Source: Nostoc parmelioides FACHB-3921 (GTDB taxonomy: Bacteria; Cyanobacteriota; Cyanobacteriia; Cyanobacteriales; Nostocaceae). From it: a stretch of 64,000 nt of DNA. The notes under the pieces are model-generated. The model made no database searches. It had not been told where the DNA came from and saw nothing but the letters and a program-made list of their open reading frames with translations. The position numbers were made by a program, and so were the translations under genes. Where the stretch lies: assembly GCF_014696625.1 (NCBI RefSeq), contig NZ_JACJQL010000018.1:55316-119315 (forward strand). The letters are read 5' to 3'. Each line of letters begins with the position of its first letter. Within the stretch, counting starts at the first letter, position 1. Of this stretch, positions 45,549-54,065 are shown in pieces.

Positions 45549-47882
45549 ATGCCTAACAACATACCCCGCAACGCCTACACCAATGCACCAGAACAGCACC
45601 CAAATTTAATACTGGGTAGCCTGCAATTGCTCTTCTGGTTATTATTCCGCCCCGCAGCTTGGCGTAACCACCTTGAGGGCATTGACCCCACATTAGACAC
45701 AGAGACACCTTTAATTTCTTTAATCACACAGAGAAAATGGCGGAATATTGCCCTATGGCGACTGATAATTCAAGGCTACTTGATTTTACCTATCCTAGCT
45801 AACTTACTCTTGGGCTTGGCCCTGTGGGTATTGGGTGAACCAATCATAAATATAGCTTTTCGCGTAGTGGAAGGCGTTGTGTTCGGTGTGGTGAGAGGTG
45901 TGGCAGGAGGTATGGCATTCGGTATGGCATTCGGTATGGCGTACGGTATAGTGTTCGGCGTTACGTACGGCGTGGTGTATGGCTTGGTGAGAGATGTAGC
46001 AAGAGGTGTGGCAGGAGGTATGGCATTCGGTATGGCGTACGGTGTAGCGTTCGGTGTGGCATTTGACGTGGCGTTTGGCATGGTGTACGGCGTGACCTAT
46101 GGTATGGCGGTAGGCGTAGCAGGATCTGTGGTGAGAGGTGCCTATTATGGCCCAGTATTTGGCACGGCGTTTGGTGTGGCAATTACCATTAACTCATGGC
46201 GGCCTATCCTATTCTGGCTATTTCTCATAGTATGGAATAATCTACTCTATCTATTAGACAAAAGACGTAACGCCAAAAGCCCTTGTTTATTTCGCTATCA
46301 CTCCGCTTTCTGGGATGAATGGCAACGTTTACATTTACCAGCCTTAGATAAGCATCTACTTTGTGTCATCGAACATAACCCAGTTGAAAGCAAAGCCGCC
46401 CTAGAATATTTAGCTACCAGTCCCCAGCGTTGGGCTGCTCAAGTAGTACAAATTGAACTAGATGCACGCAATTTACAAGCTTGCACAGATGTCAAAACTA
46501 TCCGTCAAATTCACCACAGTCTAGAAATTGGGGAATTACAAAGTCCAGTTAACCCTATACTTAGTATTTTCAGCAGCATTAGTGAAGATGTAGACGCTGC
46601 ACTCAATCAAAACAGTACATATAACCAGCGCCTAGTCCTCAGAAATGTTGCTGACAAATTAAATGGACATTTACAGGAATTTACTCGTAGCAGCGACCAA
46701 TACACATTCCGTTTCCGTCCCATAGTCGCAAATTGGCGTGATGTAATTACCGACTATATAGAGGAACTAGTTAAAGCTACGGAACTGCGCCAAGAAATTG
46801 ACTCACCATACATCACTGGCGTACCCCTGACACTAGAGCAAGCAATTTTCACAGGTCGGACTGATATTGCTACACACATTGAGCATTTACTTGTAGACCG
46901 CCGTCGTCCTCCCTTACTACTCTACGGTCAGCGACGCATGGGCAAAACTTCTCTCCTCAACAACATCGGGAAGTTACTCCCCAATTCCATCATCCCCATG
47001 TTTGTAGATTTACAAGGCGCACCCTCATCAGCCAGTGACTACGCAGGTTTTCTCTACAATCTTGCTAGAGGAATGACAACTTCTGCCAAACAGCAAAGCG
47101 CCTTAACGTTGCCAAAAATTACACGCGAAACATTAGCCGATGACCCCTTTACACGGTTTGATGAATGGCTAGACCAAGTAGAACAAGTACTTGAACAAAA
47201 TACCGCCTTGCTAATGTTAGACGAGTTTGAGGCATTAGACAGCGCCATAAATAGAGGACGCTTCGATGAGGAAGATGTTTTAGGGATGTTACGCCACTTA
47301 ATTCAACATCGTCCCCGCTTTAAAATGTTATTAGCTGGCTCTCATACCATCCAAGAATATCAGCGTTGGGCTAGTTATTTAATTAACGTCCAAGTGGTGC
47401 ATATCTCCTATTTAAAGGAAGAAGAAGCACGACAATTAATTGAACATCCAGTCAAAGATTTTACTCTCCGCTATGAACCAGACGCAGTTGAGCGAGTCTT
47501 GCAACTTACCCGTTGTCATCCGTTTTTAGTACAGCTACTCTGTGGAGAAATTATCGTTTTGAAAAATGAGCAAGACCCTTCTATTCGACGCTTGGCAAGT
47601 TTAGCAGATGTGGAAGCAGCCATACCAGAAGCTTTGCAGAGTGGTGGGTTTTTCTTTGCTGATATTCAAAACAACCAAGTAGATACAAACGGACAGAAGA
47701 TTTTACGGTTTATTGCGGCTCAAGGGGAAGGGGTAATTGTCAGCCAGCAAAATTTATCACAACAGTTTCCTGATGTTTGGGAAAGAACGATTCCACTATT
47801 ATTACAACGAGAGTTGATTGAAGAAGTTGCAGATGGTTATCGCTTTCAGGTGGAGTTAATTCGACGGTGGTTTGTTTCGTGA
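45549..47882 (+). CDS. Membrane-repeat STAND/AAA ATPase with glycine-periodic domain
   Basis: A 777-residue protein. After a first membrane helix (about 75-96, LIIQGYLILPILANLLLGLA) residues about 97-214 are a near-regular four-residue repeat of the type GMAFGMAYGVAFGVAF, with Gly every fourth place; then a last helix (FWLFLIVWNNLLYLL). The cytosolic part has a helical linker, YITGVPLTLEQAIFTGR entry motif, P-loop YGQRRMGKTS (about 459-468), Walker B LLMLDEFEAL (about 554-563) and a C-terminal winged helix. The ATPase resembles the protein encoded at 43797-44873. The membrane domain could oligomerise or form a pore; that is inference. Confidence 0.85.
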   Translation: MPNNIPRNAYTNAPEQHPNLILGSLQLLFWLLFRPAAWRNHLEGIDPTLDTETPLISLITQRKWRNIALWRLIIQGYLILPILANLLLGLALWVLGEPIINIAFRVVEGVVFGVVRGVAGGMAFGMAFGMAYGIVFGVTYGVVYGLVRDVARGVAGGMAFGMAYGVAFGVAFDVAFGMVYGVTYGMAVGVAGSVVRGAYYGPVFGTAFGVAITINSWRPILFWLFLIVWNNLLYLLDKRRNAKSPCLFRYHSAFWDEWQRLHLPALDKHLLCVIEHNPVESKAALEYLATSPQRWAAQVVQIELDARNLQACTDVKTIRQIHHSLEIGELQSPVNPILSIFSSISEDVDAALNQNSTYNQRLVLRNVADKLNGHLQEFTRSSDQYTFRFRPIVANWRDVITDYIEELVKATELRQEIDSPYITGVPLTLEQAIFTGRTDIATHIEHLLVDRRRPPLLLYGQRRMGKTSLLNNIGKLLPNSIIPMFVDLQGAPSSASDYAGFLYNLARGMTTSAKQQSALTLPKITRETLADDPFTRFDEWLDQVEQVLEQNTALLMLDEFEALDSAINRGRFDEEDVLGMLRHLIQHRPRFKMLLAGSHTIQEYQRWASYLINVQVVHISYLKEEEARQLIEHPVKDFTLRYEPDAVERVLQLTRCHPFLVQLLCGEIIVLKNEQDPSIRRLASLADVEAAIPEALQSGGFFFADIQNNQVDTNGQKILRFIAAQGEGVIVSQQNLSQQFPDVWERTIPLLLQRELIEEVADGYRFQVELIRRWFVS
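45840..46190 (+). repeat. 12-base periodic coding repeat (glycine membrane domain)
   Basis: Degenerate 12-base units, for example GGTATGGCATTC and GGTATGGCGTAC. A 35-base stretch starting AGAGGTGTGGCAGGAGGTAT recurs exactly 108 bases later (45894 and 46002), showing internal duplication of nine units. Confidence 0.8.
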
Positions 47883-47929
47883 AAATTAATTGAGTTTATT
47901 TAGTAACTTCCAGATAGAAAAATATCAAA

Positions 47930-47960
47930 AATGTAGGGTGGGCAATGCCCACAAAAACCC
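47930..47960. repeat. GTGGGCAATGCCCAC palindrome
   Basis: A perfect six-pair inverted repeat around AAT, between convergent ATPase and rnc genes. It shares its core with the hairpin at 37769-37801. Confidence 0.5.
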
Positions 47961-48043
47961 ACTACCAAAAGTAACGAAAGACGGATTAAGGTATTCTTGA
48001 CAGCATCACGATAAATATATCTTGTAGGTATGTTCGAGTATAT

Positions 48044-48730
48044 TCATGGTAATAATTCTTGTTTGTTCAAATTAGCTAAAGCATTTTCGGCTGCTGCTTT
48101 CTCAGCCTCTTTTTTATTTTTACCTATACCTTCTCCATACTCTTTTTCTCCTACCAAAACCTTAGCTTGAAACTCTGGGGCATGAGAAAGACCACCTATT
48201 TGTTTTGTTAAGTATTTGGGAGGAGTTGGGCCGATGTTGCGTTGTACCCATTCCTGAAACCGATTTTTTGAATCTACATTAGAGCGAACAACTACAATTT
48301 GTTCGGGTACAGATTCAAATAAAGGTTCTATAATTGCGCGCACGGCTTCAATATTGGAATTATTATCTAGATAATAAGCACCAATCACCGCTTCAAAAGT
48401 GCTGCTAAGTAAATTAGGATTTTGATAACCGCCATCTCGAATAGCACCTTTTCCCAGGCGCATCCTAAAATCTAAGCCTACCTCAATAGCAAATTTTGCT
48501 AGTTGTTTTTCATCTACCAACGCCGAACGCCGTCGCGTTAATTCATCTTCTCCTCTGTCAGGGTGACTGCGATAGAGATACTCACCACTTAAGAAATTTA
48601 ATATCGCATCACCAAGAAATTCTAAGCGTTCATTATGTTCACCTTCTTCTGGATTTTCATTTACATAAGAACGGTGAGTAAGCGCACGGCGTAAAAGTTT
48701 CTCATCACGAAACATTAGAATTTTGTGCAT
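48044..48730 (-). CDS. rnc: Ribonuclease III
   Basis: A 228-residue double-strand-specific endoribonuclease. Seen: RALTHRSYVNE, the signature ERLEFLGDAILNFLSGEYL with catalytic acids, LSSTFEAVIGAYYLD with the second acidic cluster, and a C-terminal dsRNA-binding domain (ENALANL end, GEKEYGEGIGKNKKEAEKAA). It processes rRNA and other structured RNAs. The frame is open to 48820, but the region before MHKILMFRDEKLLRR is hydrophobic and unlike RNase III, so I start at ATG 48730. Nostoc-type genomes often have more than one RNase III gene; which this is cannot be told. Confidence 0.93.
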   Translation of the reverse strand: MHKILMFRDEKLLRRALTHRSYVNENPEEGEHNERLEFLGDAILNFLSGEYLYRSHPDRGEDELTRRRSALVDEKQLAKFAIEVGLDFRMRLGKGAIRDGGYQNPNLLSSTFEAVIGAYYLDNNSNIEAVRAIIEPLFESVPEQIVVVRSNVDSKNRFQEWVQRNIGPTPPKYLTKQIGGLSHAPEFQAKVLVGEKEYGEGIGKNKKEAEKAAAENALANLNKQELLP

Positions 48731-48805
48731 TTTTGTGTGGTGATTGTTGCAGGAATTAACTATTGGGAAAGTTGATAAATAGAAAAAGGTTATTATGTTT
48801 AAACA

Positions 48806-48832
48806 TAAAAAAACCGCCACTATTGCGGTTTT
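48806..48832 (-). terminator. Rho-independent terminator of the NYN-LOTUS gene
   Basis: Read on the minus strand, AAAACCGC pairs with GCGGTTTT around AATAGTG, followed by a run of T. It lies 46 bases after the NYN gene stop and separates it from rnc. Confidence 0.8.
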
Positions 48833-48877
48833 AGATAAACTCAGGTAAGCAAATAAACTGGGTTTTTATAATTGAAT

Positions 48878-49666
48878 TTAAGCAGGTATTCTGTCTAATT
48901 CAATTAGAAACAATTTTTCATTACGCTTTTGTACTTTACCATCTTTGACAGCAGTATCAACGAATTGACTAAAGTTTTTAAATTTCTTGCCATCATTTTT
49001 GCAGATAGATGAAAATCCTTGATATTGATGACAACTCTGACGCATTAATTTGTCAATGGATGAAAAGGTTGTGGTTTTACCTTGAACTGATGCAAATTTA
49101 ATTGCCTCAATTAAATGCTTGATAGCTTCATTATAAGTAATTGGAGATTTGCCCGGAGTGTTTTGATGTTGAGTATTTTGCTGAATTTCCTGGTTTAACT
49201 TATCTATAAAGTAAAACTCATCAGCAAGCTCTTTCAGTGCTTTTTTTACATTACCGAATTGAGCAATAACAATGACAGACTTTCCCAGTTTTTGTAAATT
49301 ACTAACTAATTTTGCGAAATCTCCATCACCCGATGCCAGAATAAATGTGTCAGGTGACATATCTCTATGAACATAATCTAGACAATCAACCATCAATTGA
49401 TTGTCAGCACTGTTCTTTAAAGGACAAGGAACATCAATCAAATCAAAATTTAGACTGGCTAGATTGGATTTTGCAGCAGCTTGACTTTCATTTTGTGAAT
49501 TGTAGTAGATATTTTTGTGAATTAATCGTCCTTTTGATGTAGCAAATTCTAGCAATAACTTAGCTGTGTCTGGCGTTAATGGAACATTCTGATAATCACA
49601 AGTAAGCGCAACTGTATTTTTGCTTTTGGTTTTTTGTTTGTTTGAGATGGAAAGAATATCTGACAT
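48878..49666 (-). CDS. NYN-domain RNase-like protein with C-terminal OST-HTH/LOTUS domain
   Basis: A 262-residue protein. Residues about 18-155 are a NYN (LabA/DUF88-type) PIN-related domain with acidic sites in TCDYQNVPLT, DCLDYVHRD and FILASGDGDFAKLVSNL. Residues about 175-260 resemble an OST-HTH/LOTUS domain (KHLIEAIKFASVQGKTTTFS, FVDTAVKDGKVQKRN), a module that binds RNA or RNA helicases. NYN-LOTUS proteins are thought to act in RNA turnover or regulation. Next to, but not cotranscribed with, RNase III. Confidence 0.85.
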   Translation of the reverse strand: MSDILSISNKQKTKSKNTVALTCDYQNVPLTPDTAKLLLEFATSKGRLIHKNIYYNSQNESQAAAKSNLASLNFDLIDVPCPLKNSADNQLMVDCLDYVHRDMSPDTFILASGDGDFAKLVSNLQKLGKSVIVIAQFGNVKKALKELADEFYFIDKLNQEIQQNTQHQNTPGKSPITYNEAIKHLIEAIKFASVQGKTTTFSSIDKLMRQSCHQYQGFSSICKNDGKKFKNFSQFVDTAVKDGKVQKRNEKLFLIELDRIPA

Positions 49667-50074
49667 TGGGAGTTATCCAGTATTGTTTGGTTTACTGGAC
49701 AGCATTACAATCACACATCTAGCAAAAGCATAGCTTTGTGTAAGGAAGCATACTCAAAAAGTGTTTCCTTACTAGCCACAGTCTTTCACTTACTTCTTTT
49801 TGATTCATGTCTCAGCCGTAGAATTCCTGGCTTGCTGCGGAGTTTTGTATCATCTTCTCCCCTAAATATTGCTCTCGATTAGCTCATCATCTTGTTGGAG
49901 ATGAAGTTAATTAAATCAATACTTAAGGGAAAGGATGGCACAAAACTGGGAAGGAAACTAGGAATTCTGCTGCTGAGACAACATCAAAAACCAGTAACTT
50001 TAGGCAGTTATAATTGCTGTCTAAGACTAGATTTACATAGTATAAAAAGCTTGTCAACACAATTTATACAACCT
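49667..50074. other. Intergenic region with GTAAGGAA hairpin
   Basis: No supported gene. GTAAGGAA (49740-49747) pairs with TTCCTTAC (49765-49772) and extends weakly inside the loop. A 76-codon open frame at 49892-50122 runs into the antisense of the Uma2 gene; its composition is not protein-like. Confidence 0.4.
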
Positions 50075-50662
50075 TTAAAAATTCAGTTTTATAGGCAATA
50101 TTCTACTTACATCCAGAGATAAATCAGGGAAATATGGTAGGGATATCACCTGATTAGGTAAGACAATTCTCTTATTAAGATATCCGTGTTTTCCCTGGCT
50201 GTTTTGATAAAGTTGGCTGTAAGATTCCAAATAATTATCAAATAAATTGAATATCCAATAATCCGCAATACCTGCTTTAGCATAGAGAGGTATTTTGATA
50301 TCTTGGTCATAGCTTAAGGAAGAATCAGCAACTTCTATCACTAGCAAGACATCACTAGGGCTAGGGTGAGCAGATAAATAATTATCATCTCGGTTTTTCA
50401 CAATGGCAAAATCCGGTTCTGGTTCGCTGTTAGGCGGTAAAGTAATTGGGGCTTGGGACTGTAAAGTAGCCCTATCACCGACTAATTTAGGTAATTCTCG
50501 TAATAATTTGCGTAAGCAAGTCTCATGAACTTTACCCTTGGATACCGTTTGTATCAGCTCTCCGTTAATTAACTCAATGTGGTCATCTTCGTGGAAAAAG
50601 CCCAATTCTGTGAGTTTTTGGTACTCATCAAGGGTGAAGCGTTTAGCTTGAGCGATACTCAT
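50075..50662 (-). CDS. Uma2 family (DUF820) nuclease-fold protein, second copy
   Basis: A 195-residue Uma2 protein. FTLDEYQKLTELGFFHEDD and HIELINGELIQ begin the family core; EPDFAIVKN supplies the Asp, VLLVIEVADSSLSYDQDIKI the E-x-A/D segment, and YAKAGIADYWIFNLFDN the following helix and strand. It is a different subtype from the copy at 6218-6823 and not a recent duplicate. Opposite in direction to chlD, with 107 bases between starts. Confidence 0.88.
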   Translation of the reverse strand: MSIAQAKRFTLDEYQKLTELGFFHEDDHIELINGELIQTVSKGKVHETCLRKLLRELPKLVGDRATLQSQAPITLPPNSEPEPDFAIVKNRDDNYLSAHPSPSDVLLVIEVADSSLSYDQDIKIPLYAKAGIADYWIFNLFDNYLESYSQLYQNSQGKHGYLNKRIVLPNQVISLPYFPDLSLDVSRILPIKLNF

Positions 50663-50769
50663 AGATTTTTATCCCCAGGGTAATACAAAGCCTTTGTCCT
50701 CATAACCCTTATTCTAAATGTGCCAGAAATTGATATGCTAAAAGCCGAGACTAGCTATTTTGCAAACCA

Positions 50770-52800
50770 ATGCCTGCGCCTACTATTAATCCCACAATTA
50801 CTGCTTTTCCCTTGACAGCCGTAGTCGGTCAAGAAGCCATCAAACTAGCGTTGCTGTTAGCAGCAGTCGATCCTGGTTTGGGGGGAGTAGCGATCGCAGG
50901 CCGTCGTGGTACGGCAAAATCTGTAATGGCTCGTGCTATCCACGCCCTACTCCCACCCATTGAAGTTGTTAAAGGCTCATTGAGCAATTGCGACTCCAAC
51001 CACCCAGAAGAATGGGATGATTATCTATTGGCGGAGTACGCCGAACAGAATATTCAAGATGTCCCCACGGAAATTATCCCCTCGCCTTTTGTACAGATTC
51101 CCCTGGGTGTGACAGAAGACCGACTCCTGGGTTCTGTGGATGTGGAACAGTCGGTGAAGCAAGGAGACACCATATTTCAGCCAGGTTTACTCGCTACAGC
51201 TAACCGGGGTGTGCTGTATGTGGATGAAATCAATTTATTAGATGACCAAATATCCAACCAGCTATTAACAGTCCTCTCGGAAGGACGTAACCAAATTGAG
51301 CGTGAGGGGATTAGTTTTCAGCATCCTTGCAAATCTCTGTTTATCGCCACCTACAACCCAGAAGAAGGCGCATTACGGGAACATTTACTAGATAGAATTG
51401 CGATCGCTCTTTCGGCTGACGGTGTTCTCGGTCTAGATCAAAGAGTAACAGCTGTTGAGCAGGCGATCGCCTATTCCAAATCTCCCCAAGATTTTCTCCA
51501 GCAATACAACGAAGATTTAGATTCACTCAAAACCCAAATTATCTTGGCGCGGGAATGGTTGAAGGAAGTCACAATCACTCAAGAACAAATAACCTACTTA
51601 GTAGACGAAGCCATTCGCGGCGCTGTCCAAGGTCATCGCGCTGAGTTATTTGCTGTGCGGGTTGCTAAAGCGGCGGCGGCTTTAGATGGGCGGACAACCG
51701 TCAACGCTGAAGATTTGCGGCGGGCGGTGGAGTTGGTAATTGTACCACGGGCAACGGTGATTCAGACACCACCACCAGACCAGCCACCGCCACCACCACC
51801 GCCACCACAAAGCCAAGACGAGTCAGAGGAAGAACAAGAAGAAGAACAGGAAAACAACGAAGATAAACCAGAGGAACAAGAACAGCCAGAACCCCCTGAC
51901 ATTCCCGAAGAATTTATCTTTGACCCAGAAGGGGTAATTTTAGATAACAGTGTCCTGTATTTTGCTCAGATGGCACAACGCCAAGGTAAATCCGGTAGTC
52001 GGAGTATCATCTTTTCCGACGACCGGGGGCGCTATATTAAGCCTATGTTGCCTAAGGGGAAAGTGCGCCGCATTGCAGTAGATGCCACCCTCAGGGCAGC
52101 TGCACCCTATCAAAAAGCACGACGAGAAAGACAGCCTGATAAAAAAGTTATTGTTGAGCAAGGTGACATTCGCTCAAAGCGCTTGGTACGCAAAGCCGGG
52201 GCGTTGGTTGTTTTTGTGGTAGATGCTTCTGGCTCAATGGCCTTAAATCGGATGCAGTCAGCTAAAGGTGCGGTGATGCAACTACTCACCGAAGCTTATC
52301 AAAACCGTGACCAAGTCTCTTTGATTCCCTTCCGGGGAGAACAAGCAGAGGTATTACTACCACCAACTCGTTCTATTGCCTTAGCACGGAACCGACTGGA
52401 AAGATTACCCTGTGGTGGTGGTTCGCCCCTAGCTCATGGTTTAACCCAAGCTGTACGCGTCGGTGTCAATGCCCAAATGGGTGGAGATGTTGGACAAGTC
52501 GTCATTGTAGCTATCACCGATGGTCGGGGTAATATTCCTCTATCACGTTCTTTGGGTGAACCACAAGAATCAGGAGAAAAACCGGATATCAAAGCCGAAC
52601 TATTAAACATCGCCGCCAGAATCCGGGCTTTGGGGATGCAGTTACTCGTTATCGATACCGAAAGTAAATTTGTCTCTACCGGCTTTGCTAAGGAATTAGC
52701 GAAAACCTCAGGAGGTAAATATTATCATCTACCTAAAGCCACCGATAAAGCCATTGCTGCTATGACTAAAGGAGCGATCGCTGATCTAAAATCTCGGTAG
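50770..52800 (+). CDS. chlD: Magnesium chelatase subunit D
   Basis: A 676-residue subunit of the enzyme that inserts magnesium into protoporphyrin IX, the first committed step of chlorophyll synthesis. N-terminal AAA+ domain with GRRGTAKS (44-51), a Walker A form typical of ChlD, and [12 protein letters not shown] linker (about 335-385) is Pro-rich then very acidic ([13 protein letters not shown]). The C-terminal von Willebrand A domain has the MIDAS motif [12 protein letters not shown] near 486 and AITDGRGN. Works with ChlI and ChlH, which are not in this window. Single gene, start at ATG 50770. Confidence 0.96.
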   Translation: MPAPTINPTITAFPLTAVVGQEAIKLALLLAAVDPGLGGVAIAGRRGTAKSVMARAIHALLPPIEVVKGSLSNCDSNHPEEWDDYLLAEYAEQNIQDVPTEIIPSPFVQIPLGVTEDRLLGSVDVEQSVKQGDTIFQPGLLATANRGVLYVDEINLLDDQISNQLLTVLSEGRNQIEREGISFQHPCKSLFIATYNPEEGALREHLLDRIAIALSADGVLGLDQRVTAVEQAIAYSKSPQDFLQQYNEDLDSLKTQIILAREWLKEVTITQEQITYLVDEAIRGAVQGHRAELFAVRVAKAAAALDGRTTVNAEDLRRAVELVIVPRATVIQTPPPDQPPPPPPPPQSQDESEEEQEEEQENNEDKPEEQEQPEPPDIPEEFIFDPEGVILDNSVLYFAQMAQRQGKSGSRSIIFSDDRGRYIKPMLPKGKVRRIAVDATLRAAAPYQKARRERQPDKKVIVEQGDIRSKRLVRKAGALVVFVVDASGSMALNRMQSAKGAVMQLLTEAYQNRDQVSLIPFRGEQAEVLLPPTRSIALARNRLERLPCGGGSPLAHGLTQAVRVGVNAQMGGDVGQVVIVAITDGRGNIPLSRSLGEPQESGEKPDIKAELLNIAARIRALGMQLLVIDTESKFVSTGFAKELAKTSGGKYYHLPKATDKAIAAMTKGAIADLKSR

Positions 52801-52856
52801 ATTAGTCATTAGTCAATGGTCATTAGTAAATAAACTATAGACTTTTGACTATTGAC
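52801..52856. repeat. STRR tract between chlD and sigF
   Basis: ATTAGTC and GACTATT-type heptamers fill the 55 bases between the convergent genes. Confidence 0.75.
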
Positions 52857-53641
52857 TATGAACCAGTGGGCATTACTTGTGGTTGTAAATAACAAATTAA
52901 ATCTTGAATACCCTTTTGCAAATATCGCGTTACTGTCATAGGACTAGTACCGATGTTTTTAGCAGCATCTTTGCGAGAAAGTTCTTTCAAGAAGACCATT
53001 TCCACAGCTTGACGGGGCTTTTCTTCTAACATACTAATTGCCCCTTGGAGTTGTTGCCGTTCTTCATCCTGTTGTTGTTGGGCAATGGTACGGGGACAGG
53101 GTAAAGCTTCACCCAAGGTGATTTGGCAATCTACATAGTGTACTGCCGTAGCATCTAAACTTAAAGGCATCCGATTTTGGGCAGCCAACTTAGTTTCTTG
53201 CCATTCTTGCACCGATACCTTGAGGTGCTTGGCAATTTCCGCATCCTTGGGTGGACGACCTAGAGATATTGATAATTCTTTACGGATTTTTTGTCCTTCA
53301 TTATATAATTCTTGCCAACGACGAGGAATTTTTAATAGCGTACTGCGATCGCGGAGAAAATGCAGCATTTCACCTCTAATATATGGCACAGCAAAGGAAC
53401 TAAAAGCATATCCTTGGCTGGGATCAAAACGCTCTATAGCTCTAATTAAACCAAAATAACCAATTTGTTCCAAATCTTCATAAGGTTCATTACATTGATG
53501 GCTAAATTTATGAGCCATTTTTCTTACTAAGCCAGTGTGTAATTGAACCAGTCTGTTACGAAGTTTAATAGAAGGATTATGGTGGTATGAGCGCAATAAC
53601 TCCATACCATCAGTTTGCATAGAGGACTCACTTGCTGCCAT
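52856..53641 (-). CDS. sigF: Group 3 RNA polymerase sigma factor (SigF-like)
   Basis: A 261-residue sigma-70 family factor without region 1. Region 2 is clear (LVRKMAHKFSHQ, EDLEQIGYFGLIRAIERFDP, FSSFAVPYIRGEMLHFLRD), region 3 follows (IPRRWQELYNEGQKIRKELS, LGRPPKDAEIAKHL), and region 4 ends with SRKDAAKNIGTSPMTVTRYL. The sequence resembles cyanobacterial SigF, which in Synechocystis is needed for pilin expression and motility. Presence in the same window as the pil-type chemotaxis operon is suggestive only. The start ATG has AGGG upstream. Confidence 0.87.
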   Translation of the reverse strand: MAASESSMQTDGMELLRSYHHNPSIKLRNRLVQLHTGLVRKMAHKFSHQCNEPYEDLEQIGYFGLIRAIERFDPSQGYAFSSFAVPYIRGEMLHFLRDRSTLLKIPRRWQELYNEGQKIRKELSISLGRPPKDAEIAKHLKVSVQEWQETKLAAQNRMPLSLDATAVHYVDCQITLGEALPCPRTIAQQQQDEERQQLQGAISMLEEKPRQAVEMVFLKELSRKDAAKNIGTSPMTVTRYLQKGIQDLICYLQPQVMPTGS

Positions 53642-54065
53642 ATAAAAATTCCCTTGTGGTAACTCCTTTTTTCACCAAATTGGAGTTGCGTAATATGTTC
53701 TTCAAAGCTGTCATTATTTTCCTTAGTAGAGCCTGAATAAACCATCGTCGTTTCACTGAACTTACTAGGGCGCTGACTCTGCCGTTCAGTGTTTGTACGC
53801 ATGATTTATAAGTTATCTCTGTTATAAGTATTTTTATTTATTCAATGAAAAATATTATCTGTATAATGTCTATTTATGACAAATAAACTCAGTTATGGTT
53901 GTTGACAGTTGATGCTTGACAGACTTGAAATTATTGTGCTGTCAGGTTTTCATCTTAGCTTGATGTTTTAATCTATCTGGCTATGGCTATATTTTTGCTG
54001 GGAAATACATACATAAACTAAAACCCCAGTTTGTGAAAAAACTGGGGTTTGTTTAAGCGGAAAGT
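53642..54065. other. sigF upstream region
   Basis: A leftward open frame (53802-53527) overlaps the sigF start by 115 bases in another frame; I treat it as chance or leader sequence. A short STRR (TTGACAG) lies near 53899-53921. Promoter not resolved. Confidence 0.4.
54021..54050 (-). terminator. Strong terminator hairpin of the nuclease gene
   Basis: AAACCCCAGTTT (54021-54032) and AAACTGGGGTTT (54039-54050) form a perfect 12-pair stem with a six-base loop, 15 bases after the stop of the large nuclease gene, with T-rich sequence beyond on the minus strand. Confidence 0.85.

Noticed and set aside
49892..50122. 76-codon plus-strand frame near the Uma2 gene
   Set aside because: Runs into the antisense of Uma2; no motif and no good start signal.
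53527..53802. 91-codon frame overlapping the sigF start
   Set aside because: Overlaps sigF by 115 bases in another frame; the sigF frame is clearly the coding one. A short upstream peptide cannot be fully excluded.
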